A stretch of 9,518 nucleotides of DNA from Spartobacteria bacterium. GTDB taxonomy: Bacteria > Verrucomicrobiota > Verrucomicrobiia > Chthoniobacterales > Chthoniobacteraceae. Under the pieces are notes generated by a model. That model worked only from the letters and a program-made list of their open reading frames with translations. It was not told where the DNA came from and made no database searches. The DNA lies in assembly GCA_025355595.1 (NCBI GenBank), contig JANXZI010000490.1:1-9518 (forward strand), written 5' to 3'. Below, piece after piece: positions 1 through 7,233 of this stretch. The translations under genes were made by a program, and so were the position numbers. Within the stretch, counting starts at the first letter, position 1. Every line of letters begins with the position of its first letter.

Positions 1-1
1 G

Positions 2-217
2 TTCGTGCGCGCCGAGCCTCTGGTGCGCGAATGCTGGATGCTGTCGGGCGAGGTCGACTTCATTCTCAAATGCGTCGCACCCGACATGGCGACGTTTCAG
101 GATTTTGTGACGCACCTGACCGCGGCGCCGCATGTGCGCAATGTCAGAACCTCGCTGGTGCTGCATAATTCCAAATATGAGGCCGCCGTGCCGCTGGAAC
201 TGAAGGTTCCGGGCTGA
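2..217 (+). CDS. Lrp/AsnC-family transcriptional regulator, C-terminal fragment
   Basis: This open frame enters from the left edge, so the N-terminal helix-turn-helix is outside the window and only about 71 residues remain. The visible part matches the ligand-binding RAM (alpha/beta ACT-like) domain of Lrp/AsnC regulators: the segment VRECWMLSGEVDFILKCVAPD is followed by a helix and the strand VRNVRTSLVLHNSKYE. In the family this domain drives dimer/octamer assembly and binds amino-acid effectors, so the protein is a cytoplasmic DNA-binding regulator. What it controls cannot be told here. Its wording resembles Rhizobiales homologues, unlike the PVC-type genes further right. The next gene on the same strand starts about 280 bp downstream, so no operon is implied. 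The family call is firm; the target and effector are unknown. Confidence 0.85.
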   Translation, partial: FVRAEPLVRECWMLSGEVDFILKCVAPDMATFQDFVTHLTAAPHVRNVRTSLVLHNSKYEAAVPLELKVPG

Positions 218-480
218 GGCAGGCGTCATTCCGCAGCGCCGGTGAATTGAGTATGTCCGGATTGACGCTGTCTGGTCGCGCCAAGATGATCCGGGCTCAT
301 GGTGTCACTCCGCCAAGAAGCCCCAATCAACAACAATCCTGGCCGCGATTGGTTCGGAGATGAGATACGCGCAGCTCATGCAACCCAGCGGCGCCCTGCG
401 GCATGCCGTCTTTGTTCCGCGGAATAAGCGCGCGCTAACGGGGTCCTCAACTAAGGGCCCCGAAATGTCCGGGCGATAGA

Positions 481-487
481 AGGGAAG
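481..487 (+). promoter_or_regulatory. Ribosome binding site of DoxX protein 1
   Basis: The purine-rich AGGGAAG lies 7 nt before the ATG at 495 and supports that start. An overlapping ATG at 490 is in another frame. Most other genes in the window lack such a clear Shine-Dalgarno sequence. Confidence 0.5.
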
Positions 488-494
488 CGATGCA

Positions 495-951
495 ATGGTC
501 ACGCGTGACGAGCCGAAACTGATTTTTCCGGGGCTTGCCGGCTTCTACCAGCGCGTCGCGCCCTATTCCTATCCGCTCATGCGTTTTGCAACCGGCGCCA
601 TTCTGGTGCCGCATGGCGTACAGAAAATACTCAACACGCCGATCGCAAAATTTGCGCCAAACATCGCGGCGAAAGGGCTGCCGTTTGCGGAAGCGCTGGC
701 CTATCTGACCTACTTTGCAGAATCCGCGGCGGCGGCCTGCCTGGCGATCGGGCTGTTCACCCGGATCGCGGCCGCGGTGATCGGAATCGAGATGCTGGTG
801 ATCGTCGCCCTGTTCCAATGGCAGTTCGGATATTTCTGGACGGTGCGCGGATATGAATTCGCGCTGCTTTGGGCGCTGTTGTGCATTGCCATCTTTTTTC
901 AAGGGTGGCGGCCGCTATTCGATCGATCGAATCATCGGCAAGGAGTTCTGA
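495..951 (+). pseudogene. DoxX-family membrane protein, frameshifted near its 3' end
   Basis: The first 135 residues encode a four-helix DoxX-type inner-membrane protein: the family motif RFATGAILVPHGVQKIL (residues 30-46), then hydrophobic helices around 66-88, 90-108 and 120-135, with the typical GLFTR loop at 86-90. After a run of six T (894-899) the reading frame changes to a non-family tail that stops at 1046. The frame one base over instead reads K-GGGRYSIDRIIGKEF and stops at 949-951, which is the usual DoxX ending. Removing one T gives a 151-residue protein of normal length. The cause may be a sequencing or assembly indel in the homopolymer, a true pseudogene, or slippage. DoxX proteins are linked to redox and thiosulfate/thiol stress in some bacteria, but no specific substrate can be assigned. 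The gene converges on a second DoxX gene. Confidence 0.85.
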
Positions 952-1026
952 GCCCGAGCCATTGTCTGACGGCTGCGATCGGTCGCGCGTTCGCACCCGG
1001 CCGGCTCGCCATCATCGGCGACGCCC

Positions 1027-1422
1027 TCAACTCTCCTTGCGCATGACGGCATCGAGACTCCACGGCCCGCCGCCGGCGAAGGAAATATACAAGAACGCAA
1101 AACACAGGCTGACGGCGAGGTCGCCTTCACTTTTTATCGGAAGCAGACTGTGCGGAAAATGGTCGATGAAATAGGCCGCCGCCATTTCGCCGGACAAGAT
1201 GAAAGCAACCTGTCGCGTGAACAGGCCCAACGTGAGCAGCGTGCCGCCGACCAGTTCGAACATGCCGGCGACGCCGTACAATGAAAGCCATGGCAGGTCT
1301 TCGAACATCTTGACGGCCGGCCAGCCGAACAGCTTGGCCAGTCCGTATTGCAGCAGCACCAGGCCGAGCACGATCCGCAACACGCTCAGGATACGCGGCG
1401 CCCAAACGGTGCTGGGTGTCAT
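1027..1422 (-). CDS. DoxX-family membrane protein, intact
   Basis: This 131-residue protein has four predicted membrane helices (about 11-30, 46-68, 70-88 and 100-117). It carries DoxX family signatures: LRIVLGLVLLQYGLAKLFG (15-33), ELVGGTLLTLGLFTRQVAF (56-74), the polar SGEMAAAYF stretch (77-85) and the ending AGGGPWSLDAVMR. It is complete and in one frame. Its start lies 3 bp after the darT stop on the same strand, so it could be co-transcribed as the last gene of the TIR-darT unit. Its sequence flavour is alphaproteobacterial, however, so the tight junction may instead be a recombination or assembly boundary. It converges with the other DoxX gene, with about 75 bp between their stops. The two proteins are not close copies. 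The biochemical role is unassigned; family membership is confident. Confidence 0.88.
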   Translation of the reverse strand: MTPSTVWAPRILSVLRIVLGLVLLQYGLAKLFGWPAVKMFEDLPWLSLYGVAGMFELVGGTLLTLGLFTRQVAFILSGEMAAAYFIDHFPHSLLPIKSEGDLAVSLCFAFLYISFAGGGPWSLDAVMRKES

Positions 1423-1425
1423 GGC

Positions 1426-2007
1426 TCAGTGGAAGAATATGTCTGGATCAAGGTTAATGGGAAGTTGGAAGCCATGGGCGTGGACCTGACTTTGGCTCGA
1501 TGCGTTCAAAACGTAGGCGCCGAGCAGGTATTGCGGCGGAATCGCCCGGGGAATCAGCGCCTCGGCGCACTTCGCACTGCTGTGGCGCCATTCCTGGATC
1601 TGATCGTCTGGATACTTCCAGTTGCGGGCGAAAACGTAGTCGAGGTTCATGAAGTGCAGACGGTCAGGAGCCGAAAACCGCACATACTGACTGACCGCGT
1701 TTTGATCAGTGATCACCGCTCCGGGAATTTTCAGAATCTCCGTCGAAACTCGCAGGACGCATAGCTGGTTCGCCTCGGTCCTCCTCCGCGACATCATCGG
1801 ATTGCGCGCGTGAAAATACACGTTTGCGTATTCGTGCAGCGCCAGCCCTCCAGGAATCCTCTTCACGTCACGTTTGTCCTGCACATCCTGAAGCGCGACC
1901 GACGAATGCGGCAGTTTCGACGCTTGGACGTGCGAGAGAATCCCATGCTTCAGAATCGAAGCGATATTGGCAATGGGAGTAATATTTTGGAACTCCGCGA
2001 GTGTCAT
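1426..2007 (-). CDS. DarT-like ssDNA thymidine ADP-ribosyltransferase (DUF4433)
   Basis: The 193-residue protein looks full length for the DarT/DUF4433 family. N-terminal FQNITPIANIASILKHGILS (6-25) matches the NAD-binding opening of the fold, though the usual His before Ile/Phe-Thr appears to be Asn8. RIPGGLALHEYANVYFHARNPMM (50-72) matches the family LH-Y-YF-R-P-M block, with Arg46 or Arg50 a candidate for the catalytic Arg. Glu149 in KCAEALIP sits where the family keeps its catalytic Glu. Known DarT enzymes use NAD+ to ADP-ribosylate thymidine in single-stranded DNA, blocking replication, and are normally paired with the macrodomain hydrolase DarG; none is seen in this window. The ATG overlaps the TIR stop as ATGA, implying translational coupling. 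Hand counts of sample lines give roughly 50% GC, below the flanking TIR gene (near 70%), which suggests acquisition. Activity and exact subfamily are inferred. Confidence 0.8.
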   Translation of the reverse strand: MTLAEFQNITPIANIASILKHGILSHVQASKLPHSSVALQDVQDKRDVKRIPGGLALHEYANVYFHARNPMMSRRRTEANQLCVLRVSTEILKIPGAVITDQNAVSQYVRFSAPDRLHFMNLDYVFARNWKYPDDQIQEWRHSSAKCAEALIPRAIPPQYLLGAYVLNASSQSQVHAHGFQLPINLDPDIFFH

Positions 2008-2510
2008 GCTGGATGAGTTTCGATTTGATGCCGTTCCGAGGGTGATTGCGCAACGCTCAACTCCCCGCTCAGCAGCTTCGGAAGCAGCGTGTCGCGCAGG
2101 GTGGCCGGCACTTCCGCCAACACCTCTTCAGATTCCTCGCGGAAGGGCGCAACCTTGTCGCGCCGGAGCGTCTCCGGGAGAGCACAGTCGCCCAGCAGGA
2201 GGGGGATGAACCGGCGGCTCGCATTGGCCGGGTCGCGGTGGACGGCGGTGCTCCGCTCCAGCGCCACCCAGCCCGAGGCCACCGCCGCCGGCGAGATGCA
2301 CCGCAGCAGCACCCGCGACTGTTCCAGCCCCTCTTCCACTTTCAGCGCGATGATGCCCCCCGCCTGGATGACCCGCTCATCCAACCACCGCCGGAGTCCG
2401 GCTTCCATTGGCACCCCCGCCGCCTTCAGCCGCTCCGCCAGCCGCCGCACCCGCGGCTTGTCCGCATGGTTGTGGCTGAGGAAAACGTCGTAGGGGAAGG
2501 AGTCTGCCAT
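2004..2510 (-). CDS. TIR-domain protein with HsdS-like C-terminal tail
   Basis: The chosen ATG (2510) gives 168 residues beginning just before the TIR strand A, YDVFLSHNHADK (7-18). WLDERVIQAGG (42-52), KVEEGLEQSRVLLRCISPAA (57-76) and W81-x-x-x-E85 follow; Glu85 is placed like the catalytic Glu of TIR NADases. FIPLLLGDCALPETLRR (101-117) is the usual next strand and helix. A longer open frame upstream, to 2603, has no TIR similarity. TIR effectors in bacterial immunity cleave NAD+ or make signalling nucleotides. Residues 136-153 (ATLRDTLLPKLLSGELSV) instead match the common C-terminal motif of type I restriction specificity subunits, so the protein looks like a TIR domain joined to an HsdS remnant. 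About eight residues (VPMEAGLR, 33-40) look inserted before WLDE. The stop overlaps the darT start. The TIR call is strong; enzymatic activity and immune role are inferred. Confidence 0.85.
   Translation of the reverse strand: MADSFPYDVFLSHNHADKPRVRRLAERLKAAGVPMEAGLRRWLDERVIQAGGIIALKVEEGLEQSRVLLRCISPAAVASGWVALERSTAVHRDPANASRRFIPLLLGDCALPETLRRDKVAPFREESEEVLAEVPATLRDTLLPKLLSGELSVAQSPSERHQIETHPA
2052..2105 (-). other. HsdS C-terminal-like segment within the TIR gene
   Basis: Codons 136-153 of the TIR reading frame spell ATLRDTLLPKLLSGELSV. From family knowledge this is close to the terminal helix motif of many HsdS proteins (LRDTLLPKLISGE...). No other HsdS, HsdM or HsdR sequence is seen in the window. 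It is probably the scar of a deletion that fused a TIR gene to the end of an hsdS that once preceded darT. Confidence 0.65.
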
Positions 2511-2735
2511 GGCTGAGGTCGTTACCGCTCGGCGGGACGTGTGCCGTTTTTCCCTCCGGGAGACAAGGGTGGAAATGACGGAGGGCGAACCTTTCGCCAC
2601 CAAGCCATCGCCATTTCGGGCAATGGCTCCTCGCGCGCACGCGCGAGCGCACGGCTACGTGCGCGCCCGCGCCCGCGCAGTTCTGCGCGCCCTCGCGCGT
2701 GCATGCGTACGGGTGCGCGCGCGAGGCACATGCTG
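2511..2735. repeat. Hairpin-dense, alternating G/C intergenic region
   Basis: This 225-bp gap lies between the TSUP stop and the TIR start, both on the minus strand. Perfect inverted repeats seen by eye are CTCGCGCG/CGCGCGAG with a 2-nt loop (2630-2647), CGCGCAG/CTGCGCG with a TT loop (2674-2689), CCTCGCGCG/CGCGCGAGG (2691-2699 with 2718-2726) around a GCATGC core, and CCCTCCG/CGGAGGG (2552-2558 with 2579-2585). From about 2630 to 2726 the sequence is mostly alternating purine-pyrimidine CG/CA steps, a composition that favours Z-DNA or cruciforms. No convincing promoter, terminator T-tract or Shine-Dalgarno sequence for the TIR gene is visible. Confidence 0.75.
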
Positions 2736-3485
2736 TTATCCAAACACCCCAATCCGCATCAGCGCAGCCACGGCGGCGAAGGCGAGGATGAGGCCGTCGA
2801 AGAGTTTCTGCGGGACGTGGTGGAGCAGCCATCGGCCCAGGAAGAGTCCGGCGAGGATGACTGGGGCGAGTGCGAGATTGAAGAGGAGCGTGTCTTTTCC
2901 GATGAGGCCGAGGCCGAGGCTGAACGGGACCTTGTAGAGATTGATGATGAGGAAGAACCACGCGCTGGTGCCGGTGAGTTGGAATTTCGGCAGGCCGACG
3001 GCGAGGAAGTAGAGGCCCATGACGGGGCCGGCGGCGTTTGCCATCATCGTGGTGATGCCGGCGAGCAGGCCCATCGTCGCGGCGAATGGCAGCGAGTGCG
3101 GCACCCTGTCAAACATCGCGGGCTTCCACATGCGCCAGACTTGCACGAGCACGAGCGTGAGGACGGTCCAGCCGATGATCGGCTTGTACGCGGTGGCCGG
3201 GATGCGCGTCATGAGCCACACGCCGACGACGACGCCGATGCAGGCGATGGGCAAAGTGCGGAAGACGTGTTTCCAGACGGCGTGCCTCTTGAATGCGATG
3301 ACCGCGCAGATGTCGCCGACGATGAGCATCGGGAGCACGACGCCCGTGGAGGCCTTGTCGCCAAAGATGCTCGCCATCACGAGCACATGCACGAGCGAGA
3401 CGCCCGCAAAGCCGCTCTTTGCCACGCCGACGCCGAGGCCCGCGAGGATGCAGAGGAGCCATTGGGTGGGCGTGAGTGCGGGCAT
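2736..3485 (-). CDS. TSUP (TauE/SafE) family membrane permease
   Basis: The 249-residue protein is almost entirely hydrophobic, with about eight membrane segments arranged as two similar halves, and has the usual family length. The N-terminal LLCILAGLGVGVAKSGFAG (10-28) and STGVVLPMLIVGDICAVIAF are characteristic of TauE/SafE permeases, as is the second-half GLLAGITTMMANAAGPVMGLYF with its Asn-Ala-Ala-Gly-Pro core. The family exports sulfite, sulfoacetate or other small organic anions across the inner membrane; this substrate cannot be read from sequence. The ATG at 3485 is the first residue of the conserved region and has no clear Shine-Dalgarno sequence. It is divergent from the large heme protein and upstream of, but 225 bp from, the TIR gene, so it is probably a separate transcription unit. 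The family call is strong. Confidence 0.9.
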   Translation of the reverse strand: MPALTPTQWLLCILAGLGVGVAKSGFAGVSLVHVLVMASIFGDKASTGVVLPMLIVGDICAVIAFKRHAVWKHVFRTLPIACIGVVVGVWLMTRIPATAYKPIIGWTVLTLVLVQVWRMWKPAMFDRVPHSLPFAATMGLLAGITTMMANAAGPVMGLYFLAVGLPKFQLTGTSAWFFLIINLYKVPFSLGLGLIGKDTLLFNLALAPVILAGLFLGRWLLHHVPQKLFDGLILAFAAVAALMRIGVFG

Positions 3486-3557
3486 GAAGGACGCGGAAAC
3501 TGCCGGTGCGCGGGAGAGGCGGCAAGCGGCAAGGGGGCGCCCATTTAACCACAGAGG

Positions 3558-3591
3558 GGCGCAGAGGATTCACAGAGGGGCGCGGAGGTTC
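3558..3591. repeat. 34-bp direct repeat, copy 1
   Basis: Copy 1 is identical over 34 bases to 3629-3662, starting GGCGCAGAGG and ending GCGGAGGTTC; the repeat period is 71 bp. It lies in the left arm of the MITE-like element. Confidence 0.85.
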
Positions 3592-3628
3592 ATTCGATTA
3601 CCAGCAACGCAACGGCGACAAGCGTTAC

Positions 3629-3662
3629 GGCGCAGAGGATTCACAGAGGGGCGCGGAGGTTC
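3629..3662. repeat. 34-bp direct repeat, copy 2
   Basis: This is the second, identical copy of the 3558-3591 unit. Two copies only, with a 37-bp gap, point to a local duplication in the element rather than an array. Confidence 0.85.
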
Positions 3663-3904
3663 TTGGATTTGTGGGCAAGACTCGGTGGACGGGGTTCGGA
3701 ATGGGGATTTTGGAGAGACAGAGACGCAGCATCTGGTTCCTGGAATTTTGGTTTCCAAATTCACATCTCGCTGATCCGTCAGCATCCTCTGTGATTCCTC
3801 CGTTCATCCTTTGTGAACCTTTGTGGTTCGTCCCCCGAGAGCGGCTCAAAGGCTTGGCAACTTCGCGGCTTTGCCTCATCCTCGCAGCCCGCACTTTTTC
3901 CATC

Positions 3905-6900
3905 ATGCTCCGCAAATATACTCCCGTCCTCACCCTCGCCGCCTCGCTCTTGCTCCTGCCCTCTCATGCCGGTGCGCAGGGGAAGAAAAAGGCCGAGGCC
4001 AATCCGAACGATCCTCTCGCGAAAGAGGGCAACATCGCGCCGACGATCGTGAAGCTCACGCCCGCGCAGGAGGCGGAAATTTTGAAGGATACGAAGGTGC
4101 CCGAAGGATTCGACGTTTCGCTCTTTGCAAACCCGAAGGCGGCGAACTATCCGGTGTTCATCTCCGCCGCGCCGGATGGCACGCTCTACGTCTCCAGCGA
4201 TGGCAACGGTTCGCTCGGACGCCAGCCGCATCGCGGACGCATCGTGCGCCTGCGCGACACGGACGGCGACGGGCGCGCAGACGAGGCGAAGGAATTCGTG
4301 AAGGACGTGGATTCGCCGCGCGGGCTCGTGTGGGATCGCGACCGGCTCTACCTCATCCATCCGCCGGACATCAGCGTTTACATCGACAAAAATCACACCG
4401 GCATCGCGACCGAGGAGAAGACGCTGATCAAGGGCATCGCCTTCGGCTTTGCGGATCGCCCTGCGGATCACACGACCAACGGACTCGCGCTCGGCATTGA
4501 TGGCTGGCTCTACATCGCGGGCGGTGACTTCGGTTTCATGGACGCGGTCGGCACGGACGGAAAACATCTCCAGCACCGCGGCGGCGGCGTGATCCGTTTC
4601 CGTCCCGACGGCTCGGGGCTCGAACTCGTGAGCCACGGCACGCGCAACATTCTCGAGGTCGCAGTCGGCCCGCTCATGAATATGTTTGCACGCGACAACA
4701 CAAATGACGGTGACGGCTGGGACGTGCGCTTCCACCATTTCACCGGGCTGGAAAATCACGGCTATCCGGTGTTCTACAAAAATTTCGCTGACGAGCAGAT
4801 CGCGCCGCTGAACGACTACGGCGGCGGCTCCGGTTGCGGCGCGACTTTTCTCGACGAGCCGGGCTTTGGAAAATGGAACAACGCGCCGCTCACCGCCGAC
4901 TGGGGCACCGGTGCGCTGTGGCATCACACGGTGAAACAAAAGGGCGCGACCTACATCGAGACGGCGCAGCCCGAGCCGTTCATCAAGATGACGCGCCCGA
5001 CGGATGCGGATGTGGACGCGCTGAGCCATGTGTTTCAGGCGAGTTGGAAAGGCGCGACCTTCAATTGGGTCGGTGCCGATGTCGGCTACATCGTGCGCGT
5101 GACGCCGAAGGATTTCAAAGCACCCGCGCTGCCGGACTTTGACAAGCTCGACGACGCCGCGCTCGTGAAACTGCTCGAATCCCCGAGCCACCGCACGCGC
5201 CTCGAAGCCCAGCGCACGATCCTCTCTCGCGAAGACAAGCCCGCGACACGCGCACTGCTGCTCGCGCTCGCAACCGCCAAGTCCCAGCCGCTCGCCACGC
5301 GCGTCGCCGCACTCTACGGCGTCACGCAGCGAAATGTGAGCGCACCCGACGCGGCAAACATCAACGCCGTCGCCGTGCTCGCGGGTGACGCAACGCTCCA
5401 AGCCTACGTGCTGCTCGCGCTCGGCGATTCCGGCCTCGCTGCAAAATCACCGGCGAAGTCGCTCGTGCCCGCCGCGATCTTCAGCGCGGGATTCAAGAGC
5501 AACGACGCGCAGGTGCGGCTGAACGCCGTCATCGGCGCGACGCGCCAGCGCATCACTGCGCTCGCGCCGGAAATCGCCGCGATGCTCGGCGACGGCGACG
5601 ATGTGATCGCGCATACCGCGCAGCGCGTGCTCGCGATGCTCGACACACCGGAGCCTGCATTCGCCATCGTGGACGATCCGAAGGCGCCGTCGAAAACCCG
5701 GGACAGCGCGCTGCGTGCGCTGCGCTTGATGCACACGCCGCAAGTCGTGGACGGACTGCTGAAGCGCCTCGTCGCGACGAAGGGTATCGAGCTTCGCAAG
5801 GGCCTGATTAGCGCACTGTGCCGTCTGCATTTCACCGATGGGAAATGGACGGGCAACAGTTGGGGCACGCGCCCGGATTACCGCGGGCCTTACTATCAGC
5901 CCGACCCGTGGAGCGAGACGGACAAAATCGCCGCCGCCCTGAAGGCCGTGCTCGCCACCGTGCAGTCCGAGGAGGCCGCATTCCTCGTCAGCGAACTGAC
6001 CCGCAACCGCATCAAGTTCGACGACGCGCTCCAGCGCATCCTTTCACTCGCGAAGACCGACGCCGGACTCATCCCCGACGCCGTCATGCAACTCGCCACC
6101 ACGGACAGCATCCCGAGCGATGCCGTGCCGCTGCTCGTGAAAGCCGCGCAGTCCAAGTCCGACGACGCGAGGACACCCGCGACCGTGTCCGCCGCCATCA
6201 TCGCGCTGGCAAAAGTGGACAGCGCCGACGGCATCCGCGCATCGCTCGCCGGACTCGTGAAACTCAACGAAGCCGTCGCCGCCCACGCCAAGGCCAACGC
6301 CGCGACGAACGACATCGCCGATCCCGTCATCGCGAAGAAGCAGAAGAAGGACACCGGCGCGCTCCTTTCCTCCGCACGCAGCGCGACGGACAAGGCCACT
6401 GCCGCATTCCTCGGTGCACCGAAGCTGGAGAACCATCACCAGATGCTCGAAGACCTCGCCGCGAAGAATGACGGCGGGCTGGCGCTCTGGGCCGACGCCG
6501 CATTGCTCACGCTCAGCGTGCGCAAGACCGGCGCACCCGAGGCGCGCGAACTTTCCACCAAGGCGCTCGACACCGGCTGGCAGAATGCAAAGCGCCGCGT
6601 GCAAATTTTGAAAGCAGCAGGCGAAATCAAACACCACGCGTATGCCGACAAAATCCTCGCGTCACTCGATGATCCGGACAAAGCCGTCGCGTCCGAGGCG
6701 AAGAGCGTGGCCTCGAAAATGAAGCTGGAGAAAAAGGCGAAGGACACCGGCCCGCTCATCGCCACGATGCAGGTGAAGGATGTCATCGCGCAGGTCGTGA
6801 AGACGAAGGGTGACATCGCGCTCGGCGAACAGATCTTCACGCGGAACACCTGCGTCGCGTGCCACACGACCTCGCAGGATCAGCCACAGAAGGGCCCGTA

Positions 6901-7225
6901 TCTCGGCAATATCGCGCAGACCTACAAGCGACCCGACCTTGCCGAAAACATCCTCGATCCGGGCAAGACGATCGCGCAGGGCTTTGCCACGAATGTCTTC
7001 ACGCTCAAGGACGGCACAGTGAACGTCGGCTTCGTCACGCGCGAGGGGGCGGACAAGATCACGATGCGAAACGTCGCCGCGCAGGAATCCACCTACGACG
7101 TGAAGGACATCGCGAAGCGCGAAACGCTGCCGACCTCCATCATGCCGCCCGGAATGGTGAACAATCTCACCGTGCGCGAATTCGCAAGCCTGCTCGACTA
7201 CCTCGAGTCGCTCGTGAAAAAGTAG
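3905..7225 (+). CDS. Secreted PVC-type membrane-bound dehydrogenase-like protein: beta-propeller, HEAT repeats, cytochrome c domain
   Basis: With the ATG at 3905 this is 1106 residues. The reading frame is open upstream to 3506, but that part crosses the repeat element and is not protein-like, whereas 3905 starts a clear signal peptide (MLRKY, hydrophobic 7-20, HAGAQ cleavage region). Residues about 65-400 form a sorbosone/glucose-dehydrogenase-like propeller ([44 protein letters not shown]), with a DTDGDGRAD calcium-like loop at 118-126. Residues about 410-940 are Ala-rich HEAT-like helical repeats. The C-terminus carries a heme c site CVACH (983-987) with MPPGM (1080-1084), where Met1080 or Met1084 is the likely distal ligand. 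This matches the planctomycete/verrucomicrobial 'membrane-bound dehydrogenase plus heme-binding' families. It probably oxidises a sugar or related substrate in the periplasm and passes electrons to its heme; the substrate is unknown. thyA follows after 8 bp. Confidence 0.9.
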   Translation: MLRKYTPVLTLAASLLLLPSHAGAQGKKKAEANPNDPLAKEGNIAPTIVKLTPAQEAEILKDTKVPEGFDVSLFANPKAANYPVFISAAPDGTLYVSSDGNGSLGRQPHRGRIVRLRDTDGDGRADEAKEFVKDVDSPRGLVWDRDRLYLIHPPDISVYIDKNHTGIATEEKTLIKGIAFGFADRPADHTTNGLALGIDGWLYIAGGDFGFMDAVGTDGKHLQHRGGGVIRFRPDGSGLELVSHGTRNILEVAVGPLMNMFARDNTNDGDGWDVRFHHFTGLENHGYPVFYKNFADEQIAPLNDYGGGSGCGATFLDEPGFGKWNNAPLTADWGTGALWHHTVKQKGATYIETAQPEPFIKMTRPTDADVDALSHVFQASWKGATFNWVGADVGYIVRVTPKDFKAPALPDFDKLDDAALVKLLESPSHRTRLEAQRTILSREDKPATRALLLALATAKSQPLATRVAALYGVTQRNVSAPDAANINAVAVLAGDATLQAYVLLALGDSGLAAKSPAKSLVPAAIFSAGFKSNDAQVRLNAVIGATRQRITALAPEIAAMLGDGDDVIAHTAQRVLAMLDTPEPAFAIVDDPKAPSKTRDSALRALRLMHTPQVVDGLLKRLVATKGIELRKGLISALCRLHFTDGKWTGNSWGTRPDYRGPYYQPDPWSETDKIAAALKAVLATVQSEEAAFLVSELTRNRIKFDDALQRILSLAKTDAGLIPDAVMQLATTDSIPSDAVPLLVKAAQSKSDDARTPATVSAAIIALAKVDSADGIRASLAGLVKLNEAVAAHAKANAATNDIADPVIAKKQKKDTGALLSSARSATDKATAAFLGAPKLENHHQMLEDLAAKNDGGLALWADAALLTLSVRKTGAPEARELSTKALDTGWQNAKRRVQILKAAGEIKHHAYADKILASLDDPDKAVASEAKSVASKMKLEKKAKDTGPLIATMQVKDVIAQVVKTKGDIALGEQIFTRNTCVACHTTSQDQPQKGPYLGNIAQTYKRPDLAENILDPGKTIAQGFATNVFTLKDGTVNVGFVTREGADKITMRNVAAQESTYDVKDIAKRETLPTSIMPPGMVNNLTVREFASLLDYLESLVKK

Positions 7226-7233
7226 CAGACACG

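Larger units (their letters stand above)
3547..3828. mobile_element. MITE-like non-coding element with imperfect inverted ends
   Basis: The 419-bp divergent gap (3486-3904) contains a block whose left end reads AACCACAGAGG (3547-3557) and whose right end reads CCTTTGTGGTT (3818-3828), nearly its reverse complement. The similarity continues inward for about 45 bp, with ATTCACAGAGG-type units at both ends. The left half has three copies of a CACAGAGGGGCGC(A/G)GAGG unit. No transposase and no coherent ORF lie inside, although a frame stays open through it into the heme gene. Elements with AACCACARAGG ends recur in intergenic regions of PVC genomes (general recollection, not searched). The mobility mechanism is unknown, and clear target-site duplications were not found. 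Confidence 0.55.

Noticed and set aside
253..363. 36-residue ORF starting MSGLTLSGRAKMIRAHG in the gap after the Lrp gene
   Set aside because: Short, no clear ribosome-binding site and no family that I recognise; not enough to call a gene.
2546..2585. CCCTCCG/CGGAGGG hairpin with an adjacent T5 as a terminator
   Set aside because: The T run precedes the stem on the plus strand and becomes A's after the stem on the minus strand, so it has the wrong polarity for both.
2541..3548. 335-residue plus-strand ORF rich in Asp, Glu, Arg and His
   Set aside because: It is the antisense shadow of the TSUP gene; the composition is that of a reversed hydrophobic gene with high GC.
3558..3662. Possible CRISPR-like array from the 34-bp repeats
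   Set aside because: Only two full copies with a 37-bp gap, the units recur within the same arm and no cas genes are near; it fits a repeat element instead.
3506..3904. In-frame upstream extension of the large heme protein
   Set aside because: It crosses the repeat element, has no protein-like composition, and a clear signal peptide starts at 3905.
3779..5401. 540-residue minus-strand ORF
   Set aside because: Antisense to the confident propeller domain of the heme protein; no recognisable domain.
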